The notes below the pieces were generated by a model that was not told where the DNA came from, did no database searches, and was given only the letters and a program-made list of their open reading frames with translations. A stretch of DNA of 64,000 bases from Chitinophaga sp. CF418 (GTDB lineage: Bacteria > Bacteroidota > Bacteroidia > Chitinophagales > Chitinophagaceae). Positions 52,474-61,004 of this stretch are shown here, one piece after another. Where the stretch lies: contig NZ_FRCN01000009.1 of NCBI RefSeq assembly GCF_900142925.1, forward strand, positions 338,619-402,618. The letters are read 5' to 3'. Position numbers and translations under genes: made by a program. Position 1 is the stretch's first letter; each line of letters opens with the position of its first letter.

Positions 52474-53841
52474 ATGCTGTTACCAATCAAACTAATCTGC
52501 CCAAAGGGCAAAGTGCGCAAAGATAGTACTTGTATTATCTTTATCCAATACTGCGGGGATAAAACCGTTCTCCTGAACACGGAAATCGCCGTTCCTCCTA
52601 AATATTGGAATCGTAAGTTCCGGCGCATTACCGCCGACCTCCCCCCGACATACGGAACTGCTGACGACCTAAACGGCCAGCTGGCGGCCCTGCTACGGAA
52701 GGCAAACGACATTATTGCCCATGCAGTGAAAAAGAATGTACAGGACATACCGGCTTTTGTAAAGAAAACCTTTCACCCGGCCTTTGATACGGCCACACTG
52801 GAAGAAAAGGCCCAACAGGCAGCGGCCCTCAATCCCAAAACAAACCTAGATTTGATTTTTCAGATAGAGGATTATATCAAATGCAAGCGGGATAAAGTTT
52901 CGGCGGGTATGCTGAACGTGTATAAGAACATGAAAGACCACATGGCGGCCTTTCAGGAACACCGGGGAGCCGCTATCACATTTGATTCCTTTGACTTCAA
53001 TCTGTACGAAAGCCTCGTCAACTATCTGACTTACGACTATATTCAACGCCGTAGATCAGAGGTTATTGACGGTAAAAAGGAACAGATAAAAGGGCTAAAA
53101 ACCTCTACCATAGGCAAAACTATTAAACAGCTTCGTATATTCCTGCGGGACAGGGTGCGCCGTAAGATCATCGCCCCTATTGATTTATCCGACTTTAAAA
53201 TACTGGATGAAGAGGCGGATGCGGTGTACCTGACATGGACAGAAATTGCCCGGATATATCAAACCGATCTTTCCGAACAACCTCACCTGGTAAAATACCG
53301 GGATTTGTTTGTTCTCGGCTGCCTTACCGGGTTGAGGTTTTCCGATTTTTCGTCTATCCAGCCGGAGGATGTGCGGAAAGGATCACTTTATAAGAAGCAG
53401 GAAAAATCCGACCATTGGGTAGTTGTACCGTTGCGGGATGCAGCGGAGGAAATACTGCTAAGGCGTTTTAAACGTCAGATTCCCATAGTAAGCAACCCCG
53501 AATTTAACCGCCATATCAAGGAAGTAGTCCAACTGGCAGGCATATGTGAGTTAATAAAATTCTCACACAAGAAAGGTAATAAAGACATAGTACAGGTAAA
53601 ACCCAAATACGCATGGGTTACCTCCCATACCTGCCGCCGCTCATTCTGTACCAATGAATTTATGGCGGGAACACCTGTCGAGCTTATAATGAAGATTAGC
53701 GGCCATAAAAGCTTGCGTGATTTTTACAAGTACATTAGGATTACCCCGGAAGAAGCAAGCAGGAAGATCAGGGAAATATGGGAGAAAAGAGGCGATATAG
53801 GCATATCTGCTGCGGTTTTACAAAATGAAGTGAATTATTGA
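52474..53841 (+). CDS. Tyrosine recombinase/integrase
   Basis: 455 aa. An N-terminal arm-binding domain (1-105) typical of Bacteroidota integrases (VLLNTEIAVPPKYWNRKFRR), then a SAM-like core-binding domain (about 120-220). The catalytic domain holds the first Arg in GCLTGLRFSDFSSI, the HxxR box in SHTCRRSF, the second His in ISGHKSLRDFYKY and the Tyr nucleophile close to YIRI. ATG 52474 chosen; an in-frame TTG six bases earlier exists. Confidence 0.93.
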   Translation: MLLPIKLICPKGKVRKDSTCIIFIQYCGDKTVLLNTEIAVPPKYWNRKFRRITADLPPTYGTADDLNGQLAALLRKANDIIAHAVKKNVQDIPAFVKKTFHPAFDTATLEEKAQQAAALNPKTNLDLIFQIEDYIKCKRDKVSAGMLNVYKNMKDHMAAFQEHRGAAITFDSFDFNLYESLVNYLTYDYIQRRRSEVIDGKKEQIKGLKTSTIGKTIKQLRIFLRDRVRRKIIAPIDLSDFKILDEEADAVYLTWTEIARIYQTDLSEQPHLVKYRDLFVLGCLTGLRFSDFSSIQPEDVRKGSLYKKQEKSDHWVVVPLRDAAEEILLRRFKRQIPIVSNPEFNRHIKEVVQLAGICELIKFSHKKGNKDIVQVKPKYAWVTSHTCRRSFCTNEFMAGTPVELIMKISGHKSLRDFYKYIRITPEEASRKIREIWEKRGDIGISAAVLQNEVNY

Positions 53842-54248
53842 CATCACAACATAAAAAAAGCTCAGTAAATCAAAGACATATTGAGCCATTACGTGCACAG
53901 AACAGGGCAAGAAATGAACCAAGTATTGACAGATTTCATTTTTGATAAACCACAAATAGGCAGGGCTGTTAATCTACTAACTTATTTTCAAACCCTCCTG
54001 TTGATCGATTAACTATTCAGCCGGCTAGTGCTGGTTAACGCAATAAACTCTTGCGAAAGTTTGGAGATTAGTGAGAACGATTACGGCCTCTTGCCTTCTA
54101 TATAGGCGTTTTCTTGAAAGCGTTAACAAGAAATTAACTAATTATTAAACCGAAAGCATTATTATGTCATCAGAATGTAGCAGACAGTCAGGAAGAAGTA
54201 TAACCAAATTAATAGATAAGCCAAAAGATATTAGCACTTGTATACACT
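53842..54248. other. Intergenic region within the mobile element
   Basis: About 400 bp, AT-rich. A GCTCA/TGAGC stem near 53862-53888 after an A run could end integrase transcription. No gene recognised. Confidence 0.4.
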
Positions 54249-55361
54249 ATGAAATCTAAAAACAAAATTTATTGGTTCGCTGGCGGAATTGCGGTATTGA
54301 CCATTTTTATTTTGACCCTTCCCATCTGGATCACGCAGGTTGACTGGATTAAAAAGGATTATGCCGCAACGGGTCCTATAGGTGACACTGCAGGGGGATT
54401 TTGGGGGCCGGGGATAGGCTTTATTGGGGCTATTCTAACATTCGTTGCATTTTATGTTCAATACCGGGCTAACCAGCAACAGCGCGAAGATATTGAACAA
54501 CAGCGAAAGGATTGGCAGCTTGAAAGGTTTGAAAGCCGCTTTTTTGAACTTTTGCGGCTTCATAAAGAAAACGTTGCTCAAATGAACCTGGCTACAGGAG
54601 TAATTGGAAGGGATTGCTTCTATGAGCTCTACCAAGAATTCAAAACTCTCAAAATATTGATTGATAGAGCGATTCAATCTGAAGTTCAACTGGGCAGACA
54701 TATAGATATAGATAGAATGCGTCTAGCTTATTTAATATATTATCATGGAATTGGAATGGAATTAGAACTCCCCTATTTTAATGAACTATCGAGTGATGAG
54801 CGTGATATTTTTATTAAGTTGAAACATCTTACAGCTGAACAGAAACTTGCTTATAAAAATGGGGAGACAAATAAGCTAGTATATAACTTTAAATATCCAC
54901 CGTACGAAGGACATTTCGGGTTGTTGGGTGTGTATTACCGGCATTTATATCAAACAGCAAAATATATTACTGGATTCAAGCACTTTCCAGATGACAATAA
55001 TAAGTATCAATTTGTTGGTACATTAAGAGATCAGATCTCCGAGTTTGAGCAGTTAATGCTGTACTATAACGGAACCGTACTTTTTCCTAGTGATTGGAAG
55101 GAACTCTTTACTGAATACCGTCTTATTAAGAATGTACCACTTGATCCTTTTGATACTCAATCATCACCATTAAATAGATACAAGGATTTTATGGTGGTTT
55201 TATGGCTAACTAAGAAAAAGCGGCTTTTTGCAGGTCAGAAAGATATCGGGGAGCATGTGGGCAGATGGATAGAAAATAACCCCGAGGAGTTTAAAAAGTT
55301 GAAAATTCATGAATACCATGAGGAATATAGGGCGCTGCAGAAGAAGAAGCTGGTGTTGTAG
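54249..55361 (+). CDS. Putative phage abortive infection protein (AbiC-like)
   Basis: 370 aa. Two N-terminal transmembrane helices (about 7-28 and 57-77) separated by GPIGDTAGGFWGPGIG; a short coiled segment QREDIEQQRKDWQLERFESR and FFELLRLHKENVAQMN follow. This order is diagnostic of the putative phage abortive infection family (putAbiC). Such proteins are proposed to cause cell shutdown after phage entry, anchored in the inner membrane. As the first gene after the integrase it is a classic defence cargo position. Confidence 0.8.
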   Translation: MKSKNKIYWFAGGIAVLTIFILTLPIWITQVDWIKKDYAATGPIGDTAGGFWGPGIGFIGAILTFVAFYVQYRANQQQREDIEQQRKDWQLERFESRFFELLRLHKENVAQMNLATGVIGRDCFYELYQEFKTLKILIDRAIQSEVQLGRHIDIDRMRLAYLIYYHGIGMELELPYFNELSSDERDIFIKLKHLTAEQKLAYKNGETNKLVYNFKYPPYEGHFGLLGVYYRHLYQTAKYITGFKHFPDDNNKYQFVGTLRDQISEFEQLMLYYNGTVLFPSDWKELFTEYRLIKNVPLDPFDTQSSPLNRYKDFMVVLWLTKKKRLFAGQKDIGEHVGRWIENNPEEFKKLKIHEYHEEYRALQKKKLVL

Positions 55362-55493
55362 TAGTTTATCGGAGGCAATTGCAATAAAAGCAGTTCGGTT
55401 ATAGGATAGGAATCCAGCCCCTCACATGCAGGAAAGTCTGATGAGTTTAGAACGTAAAACAACGAACATAATCGCCATTGTTTGAAACCCTCG

Positions 55494-55538
55494 CCGGGAG
55501 GGGCGCGGGGGATGGCGCGGCGGCAGCGCCTCCCCCGG
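55494..55538. repeat. GC-rich hairpin at the 3' end of the mob operon
   Basis: CCGGGAGGGGCGC pairs with GCGCCTCCCCCGG around an 18-nt loop. It lies just beyond the stop of the membrane protein gene at 55546 and may terminate the minus-strand mob operon. Similar in GC content to the array at 57332. Confidence 0.65.
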
Positions 55539-55545
55539 ACTGGCC

Positions 55546-56145
55546 TCACCTAATTTTTCTCGCTCTATTCCTTAACTGGCTTGCCTCTTCTTCCTTTTCT
55601 TGTGCTTCATGTAACATATCTGCTATGCGCTGTCTCTCTTCCTCCCATTGTAGAACACTATCCCGGAAGACTTGTGGGTGCGCATGATACAGGCTATCTA
55701 TTTCATAGAGGTATGGGCGTAGCTGTTTTCCCCCCTGCAACTTTAAATAACGATATTTTATGTCTCCTGCTCTATAATCCTGTAGCGTTGAGCGTGTGTT
55801 AAATAACCATACACTCCCTAAGACAAGTAACAGGAATAGGCAAGTGGAAACAATCATCCCAGCATTTATATGATGTTGATGCTTAACTTTCTGTATCGGC
55901 GGACGTCGCAGCAGATCGTTATTTATTTCAAGATATTCTAATAGCTTAGAAACCGCCGCTGTTGGAAATTTTGTCCGCTCTGTCATTCCTGCTAGCTCTG
56001 CTTTTATCTGTTCTAAAGACGCGTTGACAGTATTTAGCCGTTCTCCGTAATCCGGCACTTGAGGCGTCGCGCTATTTATTTGCCGGACACCTTCATCAAC
56101 TTTATTTAACTTGTCTACAATTGTCTGTAATAACAACTCATTCAT
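55546..56145 (-). CDS. Mobilization-associated membrane protein
   Basis: 199 aa. An N-terminal coiled region (LQTIVDKLNKVDEGVRQIN), one transmembrane helix (about 97-114, AGMIVSTCLFLLLVLGSVWL) and a C-terminal helix rich in Glu/Gln/Arg (EEERQRIADMLHEAQEKEEE). Encoded 37 bp downstream of the relaxase on the same strand, it resembles accessory membrane proteins of Bacteroidota mob operons and may link the relaxosome to the membrane. Confidence 0.65.
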   Translation of the reverse strand: MNELLLQTIVDKLNKVDEGVRQINSATPQVPDYGERLNTVNASLEQIKAELAGMTERTKFPTAAVSKLLEYLEINNDLLRRPPIQKVKHQHHINAGMIVSTCLFLLLVLGSVWLFNTRSTLQDYRAGDIKYRYLKLQGGKQLRPYLYEIDSLYHAHPQVFRDSVLQWEEERQRIADMLHEAQEKEEEASQLRNRARKIR

Positions 56146-56182
56146 AATACATAATTTGATTCATTCTTAAATAGATTTACTG

Positions 56183-56956
56183 TTACAAGCGTAACCCGCG
56201 CCTGCTTGATTGCATATGCTCCTGCGTTATATGCTGCTGCATTGACTTTTGTAAGCCTGCGATAGAATATTTCCGGTCAATACTGCTGCCTTTAAACGCA
56301 TACGAATCTTTTCTGAAACTAATGCCCTGTAATTGCTGGGTGTTCCCTTTGTACTTATACTGTACGTCTATACCTTTTTTCGTTAGCTCCTTTTCCAATG
56401 CTGGTAGGGTCTTACAGCGGGGCAACGCTATTTCTATAGCTTGAAAAATTTCATAACGGGCCGTTTCTTCATGATTAAGGGCTTGCAGATTGGTAAGGGC
56501 TATTTTCTTTTCGATGGCAGGAACAAGCTGATATTTTTGGGTGAGCTGTTGCGCGGCCTTCTTGCCGCGTAACCCTATCCAGTTATCACGGATTGCTTTC
56601 CCCCAGTTGTTAACCAAATTGGCTATAATATGCAGGTGTAAATGATCGGTATCCGTATGCTTTGTTATCACATATTGGGTATTAGTTAGACTTAGCTTTT
56701 CGAGGTATTCCCGTCCTATCTGCGTCAATGCGTCATTAGTTAATTGTTCTCCAGGATAAAAGCTGAGGATGCCATGAAACACGGCCTTTCGCTTGTCTGG
56801 TAACTGCTGCCTGCTCATTTCAAAATCATTACCCATATGCCGGTAACTATAATCTCTTACCCCTTCTGCTTCCAGTATTTCGGCCCGCTGTTTATCTGCA
56901 CAAACGTAGCGGCAACAGCCATAAAAAGATTTACCGGTAATTACTTTACTTATCAT
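56183..56956 (-). CDS. Relaxase/mobilization nuclease (MobA/VirD2-like)
   Basis: 257 aa. The three-His metal motif is in HTDTDHLHLHIIAN (about 101-114), with a candidate Tyr upstream at YVCADK or YRHMG, and SFYPGEQLTNDALTQIG in between. Short for a relaxase but usual for Bacteroidota mobilizable elements. It nicks oriT and leads the strand during transfer. Overlaps the upstream mobC by 11 bp. Confidence 0.88.
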   Translation of the reverse strand: MISKVITGKSFYGCCRYVCADKQRAEILEAEGVRDYSYRHMGNDFEMSRQQLPDKRKAVFHGILSFYPGEQLTNDALTQIGREYLEKLSLTNTQYVITKHTDTDHLHLHIIANLVNNWGKAIRDNWIGLRGKKAAQQLTQKYQLVPAIEKKIALTNLQALNHEETARYEIFQAIEIALPRCKTLPALEKELTKKGIDVQYKYKGNTQQLQGISFRKDSYAFKGSSIDRKYSIAGLQKSMQQHITQEHMQSSRRGLRL

Positions 56957-57308
56957 GTCTTAACCGGTTTAAGATACTGTCAATCTGTTGGCGGTAGCTT
57001 TCAAAAAGTAGCATCGCATTCAACATCCCCTCTTTATGGGCCTGTTTTGATACCTGATTGACATTATTTGCCATACCGATTAACTGTTTGATATATGACC
57101 GTTCCTCGTCAGTTAAACGGGCTATGACACTGCCAAACAATGCCATTTGACGAATGTAACCGGTATAGCGTAGCCCCGCTTTAGTTGCCCTTTCTCTGAC
57201 GATAAAGTATTCTGCCCTGGTAAACCGTACGCCTGTACAGATTTCCTTCTTTACTGCTTTGGGTGGCCTGCCGCCTTTACCCTTGTTCTTTTCCAGCGTC
57301 TGTTCCAT
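56946..57308 (-). CDS. mobC: MobC-like relaxosome accessory protein
   Basis: 120 aa. Basic N-terminus (KNKGKGGRPPKAVKKEI), a ribbon-helix-helix-like part VRFTRAEYFIVRERATKAGL and the MobC motif IKQLIGMANNVNQVSKQAHKEG (conserved G-NNLNQ). It binds near oriT to help the relaxase. First gene of the mob operon; the array of hairpins directly upstream is the natural place for oriT. Confidence 0.85.
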   Translation of the reverse strand: MEQTLEKNKGKGGRPPKAVKKEICTGVRFTRAEYFIVRERATKAGLRYTGYIRQMALFGSVIARLTDEERSYIKQLIGMANNVNQVSKQAHKEGMLNAMLLFESYRQQIDSILNRLRHDK

Positions 57309-57331
57309 ACCTGCTACGTTTTAATCTTTGA

Positions 57332-57753
57332 GGGCTGGCAGCGTTGCTGCCCAGCCCGATCTCCCCGTACAGGTGGCAAAGCCGCCTGTACCATGTCCGC
57401 AGACGGGTAGCGTAGCTGCCCGTCATTCTCCGCTAAAATCTCCGCACCTCCCCCTTGCGACCATCGGGAGCGAGGGGGCGAGCGGTTTTTGCGCAGCAAA
57501 AACACCGCTCGCTAACGGAGCGAAGATCCGTTCGAGTCCGCGAACGGGATGCCGAAGGCGGCCCGTTCAATCTTCGCGGGTGGGGGCTGCGTAAAGCAGC
57601 CCTGCCCAATCTCCGCGTACAGGTGGCGACGCCCCCTGTACCTCCTTCGGGAACGGGATGCCAAGCCAAGGCAGCCCGTTCGATCTTCGTGGGTTGGGGC
57701 CAGCGTAGAGTAGGCCCACCCGATCTCCGCGACAGGTAGCAGCGCTGCCTGTC
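57332..57753 (-). repeat. Array of about ten GC-rich hairpins with conserved 9-nt spacers
   Basis: Hairpins (plus-strand coordinates): 57332-57357, 57367-57391, 57402-57424, 57450-57478, 57479-57511, 57542-57568, 57578-57607, 57618-57642, 57651-57681, 57691-57721 and 57731-57753. Typical stems: GTACAGGTGGC/GCCGCCTGTAC, GACGGGTAGC/GCTGCCCGTC, GACAGGTAGC/GCTGCCTGTC. Most have 3-5 nt loops. Spacers are GATCTCCCC, AATCTTCGC, AATCTCCGC, GATCTTCGT and GATCTCCGC, that is (A/G)ATCT(C/T)CG(C/T). The block is much more GC-rich than flanking DNA. It lies between the HTH and mobC genes. It may hold oriT, form a structured leader RNA, or be a repeat family in its own right. Confidence 0.8.
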
Positions 57754-58090
57754 ATTCTTTCGGCTGTTCTCCGGGCCGCAACAAGAACTGTATGTCGTTC
57801 CAAAGAAAATAAACCCTCGACCGGATTTTATACGGCTTCAATTTGCCGTGTTTAATCCAGTCGTAAATAGTAGGCTTGGTAATCTGAAATAGTTGACAAA
57901 CCTCACCGATTTTGTAGAGGGGTTTATAGGTGAGGCCGGGGGTATCATATGCCGGGGTACGTACGGGTAGTCTTTCCAGTTGACTGACTTCTTCACGCAC
58001 CAATACACGCAGCATTTGCCAAAACTGTTCCGGTTCAATTGGGAACAGCATTGGTGCTGTTGTCTGCACATTTGTTTCTCTCTTGTCCAT
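57752..58090 (-). CDS. Helix-turn-helix (excisionase family) DNA-binding protein
   Basis: 112 aa. The C-terminal part, YKIGEVCQLFQITKPTIYDW and IKHGKLKPYKIRSRVYF, is the MerR-like HTH_17 (excisionase) domain. A helical N-terminal half (FWQMLRVLVREEVSQLERLP) is also typical. It likely controls excision or mob expression of this element. Its stop lies inside the last hairpin of the array. Confidence 0.88.
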   Translation of the reverse strand: MDKRETNVQTTAPMLFPIEPEQFWQMLRVLVREEVSQLERLPVRTPAYDTPGLTYKPLYKIGEVCQLFQITKPTIYDWIKHGKLKPYKIRSRVYFLWNDIQFLLRPGEQPKE

Positions 58091-58198
58091 ATTTAACCGA
58101 TTTAGACGGCAAATATGGCTGTCCGAAAAAGAGAAAACAGGTTAAGTATACTTGTTTTAATAAAAAATGATTACTATGCAACCATTATAACTTATAAT

Positions 58199-58627
58199 AT
58201 GAATTGGCCTCAAATCATTCCTTTACTGCTAGGTATTGTCGGTGGCGCTATTGGTGCATATTTCCAATCACTTTTCCAGCATAAAAAGCAAATGAAGGAA
58301 AATGAATACGCCGTAAAAAGGCAAAGATATTTTTGCATAAACCTCTTGCTGTTAGCAAAGGTTGACTTACCTAACAATTTGCAATTCCTATTGGCACAAC
58401 GCTCTGATTTAACAACTGAAGAATTGTTAGACAAGGAAATTGAAGTAGAATATTTTAATTCTTTCATCTTTGCAAGCGACAAAGTAATCTTAGGATTGCA
58501 GAAGTTTATAAATTCTCCTTCATATGACACCTATTATTTCGTTTGCAATGCTATGAGAAATGATCTGTGGGGCAACAAAATATTACTCCCAGAAATTAAG
58601 ATGAATAGGGCTACGATTGAAAGGTAA
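58199..58627 (+). CDS. Small membrane-anchored cargo protein
   Basis: 142 aa from the ATG at 58199, chosen because it begins directly with a hydrophobic helix (WPQIIPLLLGIVGGAIGAYF). A basic region KKQMKENEYAVKRQRYF and a helical C-terminal domain follow (LQKFINSPSYDTYYFV). Divergent from the HTH gene. The arrangement is typical of cargo on mobile elements with unknown, possibly defence-related roles. No family recognised. Confidence 0.6.
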   Translation: MNWPQIIPLLLGIVGGAIGAYFQSLFQHKKQMKENEYAVKRQRYFCINLLLLAKVDLPNNLQFLLAQRSDLTTEELLDKEIEVEYFNSFIFASDKVILGLQKFINSPSYDTYYFVCNAMRNDLWGNKILLPEIKMNRATIER

Positions 58628-58643
58628 TAAGACTCTATGTGCG

Positions 58644-59360
58644 TTATTGATTAAATTGTTGCTCCAGGTGCTTCAACTGTTGTATGCCTTCTGAAAACTG
58701 CATAGCCTCTAAAACAGCATAGGCTTCTTCAAAACTTTTGCCCACTTCTACAAAATGACGATGTCCCAATTTGGCCCTTTTATCCTTCTTAAAGATCAGG
58801 TCGAGTGCTTTTTTGATCCCATCAGGACTTGCCCCGAAGATTTTGTGCAACAAGTCTGCACACCTATCACTAGGGTTTAGATAATTGGCTTTACTTGCTT
58901 TATCAAATGCGTAGAAAAGAAGCACCAATGCCCTGTTGCTTAACTGATCTTGTTTACACTTTTCCAGCCATGCACGTTCACGGCCTTCATACGCGGCAAT
59001 TGCTGTTTCCAGCATCGGCAAGAACTCGCTGGTAAAGATCGGCCGATAAAGAAGGAAATACAAGGGCAGATATGCGGCCATTCCCAATGCAACACCAGCA
59101 AGCATATACATACCATTCAATTGCATATTGAAAAGCCCTACAGCAACAGCAGCCACAACAACCAAAAGCAAATAATGCCAAAGCGCATTGTTCCAATACT
59201 TATTAATCAACTGACTGCGTGTTGCTTCCACCGGCCAACTGGCATAAATATCGCGCTGTCCTTCATGAGTTTTACGAAAATAGGAGTAAACGTAACTGTA
59301 TCTAACGGGGAGATCAAATAAAAAAAAGGATTTCAAGCGCTTCAAATTCTTACTTCTCAT
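58644..59360 (-). CDS. Membrane protein of unknown function
   Basis: 238 aa from the ATG at 59360. Basic N-terminus (RSKNLKRLKSFF), two transmembrane helices (about 65-84 and 87-108), then a long cytoplasmic part with SNRALVLLFYAFDKASKANY, DGIKKALDLIFKKDKRAKLG and EVGKSFEEAYAVLEAMQF, all helical. Likely cargo near the end of the mobile element. Convergent with the 142-aa gene, separated by 16 bp. Confidence 0.65.
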   Translation of the reverse strand: MRSKNLKRLKSFFLFDLPVRYSYVYSYFRKTHEGQRDIYASWPVEATRSQLINKYWNNALWHYLLLVVVAAVAVGLFNMQLNGMYMLAGVALGMAAYLPLYFLLYRPIFTSEFLPMLETAIAAYEGRERAWLEKCKQDQLSNRALVLLFYAFDKASKANYLNPSDRCADLLHKIFGASPDGIKKALDLIFKKDKRAKLGHRHFVEVGKSFEEAYAVLEAMQFSEGIQQLKHLEQQFNQ

Positions 59361-59550
59361 TTCACAAACCTTTAATAAAATAAATATACTAAACTCAAAC
59401 CATGAGCCCAAATAACATTCCAACAAACAATATATTTATTAATACAAATATATGTTTACTGGAGGCTAATCTGACAGAAGGAATCCTCAATATTCATAGA
59501 TGAACTTTTGTTATTTCCGTTAACATGTTATTAACTCTTTTTTCATAAAT

Positions 59551-59676
59551 CTATCCTACCTTCATCTGCGTCAAAATATCGTAATCATACCTCAACCCCA
59601 AATCCAGTTCATCTATGAAATAATATTTTTGTGCCCCAATTTCTTTTCCATCAGGAATAAGTCCCCCCTCTACAGG
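59551..59676 (-). pseudogene. 41-codon gene remnant of unknown family
   Basis: A minus-strand open stretch with good coding character but no start: VEGGLIPDGKEIGAQKYYFI and LDLGLRYDYDILTQMKVG-stop. It is probably the end of a lost gene next to the element boundary. The remaining 59427-59844 sequence shows only a few short stems. Confidence 0.35.
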
Positions 59677-59844
59677 TCATATTAGCTGCAGTAAATGATA
59701 CATTTATTGCGGACGATCCTGTATCGTTCGTGCATAAAGTATGCTGCTAAAGGCGTCAACACAATTATTGCTACTCCTTAATTCATGATGGCTCGCCTAC
59801 GGCGATACCAAGTAAATCCATTATAAATATTTCAAAAAATCACA

Positions 59845-60978
59845 ATGAAAAAGATTTTACTGTTAGCCGCGCTTAGCCTTAGCGCAGGTATTTCCCTAGC
59901 TCAGAATACCTTTCCTTCTTCGGGTAATGTTGGTATAAACACCACCACTCCGGCCTATAACCTGGATGTAAACGGCAGCTTTAATGCTAATTCCCTCTAC
60001 ATCGGTAAACAATTGGTGCTACCATCAGTGCCTTCAACGCCAGATCGGGGCGCTTTCAACGTCCTGCTGGCTGCATTACGCTCAGCCAAGCGGATGCATC
60101 CCGATGAACAATTCACCAATGGGACAAACAGTTGCGAGGTCTATAACAATACGGCCAACTCAAATGTGACGCTCAGCCGTTTACCTATATCCACCGCTCC
60201 CAGTACCTCTGGCTACTGCCTGCAGCTAAAACATACAGGAGTTGCATCACCAGGCATAGGCGGTTACCAGCAGCAAGGCATGAGTGGTAGTAATAAAACA
60301 CTGGTACACCTTATACGGGCCAAAATCCCCGTTGGTTATACACTCAATTACGCGAATAACGCTTTAGGTACCGGCGCAATGCGTCAGTGGCTCACCAATA
60401 ATACAGGCACAGGTAAATGGGAAGATTATGCCTATATGGTGGTTTGCGGATATGCTGGTCCTTATGGAACAGCTGGTTATGTGTTCTTAACCGGAGATAC
60501 CCCTACGGTGGCCAATCCGGTATATTGGCAAATAGCGTCCTCTGCAATGTATGACCTCACTGATCTGAACGACAACAGCATCCGGAACCAGCAAAGCGAA
60601 GACCAAATAGCGGATTTGAGGATCACGGGTAATGGTTTTATGGCAGGCAATGTAGGTATCGGGACATCTGACACCAAAGGCTACAAGCTGGCAGTAAACG
60701 GCACGGGTATGTTCACAAAGGTAATGATCAAGCCATACGGCAGCTGGCCTGATTACGTTTTTAAACCAGAATACCAGCTTCCGCCACTTGCACAATTAGA
60801 AGCCTATATTCAAAAAGAGCGGCACCTGCCTCACATACCCTCCGAAAAGCAAATAACTGAAACAGGAATAGACCTGGCAGAGAACCAAAAAGCGCTTTTA
60901 AAAACCGTAGAAGAACTTACGCTGTACATCCTTCAGCTCAAGAACGAAATAGATGCATTAAAGGCCGCTCGCAAATAA
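59845..60978 (+). CDS. Secreted tail-fiber-like protein
   Basis: 377 aa. A signal peptide (1-19, ISLAQ) is followed by the repeat GNVGINTTTPAYNLDVNGSF and later GNVGIGTSDTKGYKLAVNG (about 270-288), a hallmark of Bacteroidota tail-fiber-type surface proteins. The C-terminus reads YVFKPEYQLPPLAQLEAYIQ, HLPHIPSEKQI and a coiled coil. It is followed by a coiled-coil envelope protein and the SpvB/RHS gene. Confidence 0.8.
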   Translation: MKKILLLAALSLSAGISLAQNTFPSSGNVGINTTTPAYNLDVNGSFNANSLYIGKQLVLPSVPSTPDRGAFNVLLAALRSAKRMHPDEQFTNGTNSCEVYNNTANSNVTLSRLPISTAPSTSGYCLQLKHTGVASPGIGGYQQQGMSGSNKTLVHLIRAKIPVGYTLNYANNALGTGAMRQWLTNNTGTGKWEDYAYMVVCGYAGPYGTAGYVFLTGDTPTVANPVYWQIASSAMYDLTDLNDNSIRNQQSEDQIADLRITGNGFMAGNVGIGTSDTKGYKLAVNGTGMFTKVMIKPYGSWPDYVFKPEYQLPPLAQLEAYIQKERHLPHIPSEKQITETGIDLAENQKALLKTVEELTLYILQLKNEIDALKAARK

Positions 60979-61004
60979 TTGTTCACCCCTGAAAAGCTGA
61001 TGCC

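Larger units (their letters stand above)
52440..59430. mobile_element. Probable integrative mobilizable element
   Basis: A single block carrying integrase, abortive-infection-like cargo, a membrane protein, relaxase, MobC-like protein, hairpin array, excisionase-like HTH and two membrane proteins, in that order. It lacks conjugation (tra) genes, so it would need a helper element for transfer. I see no matching direct repeats at both ends, so the boundaries are approximate. Confidence 0.65.

Noticed and set aside
57314..57803. Five overlapping open frames on both strands in the hairpin array
   Set aside because: They arise from stop-codon scarcity in GC-rich inverted repeats; their translations mirror each other and match no family.
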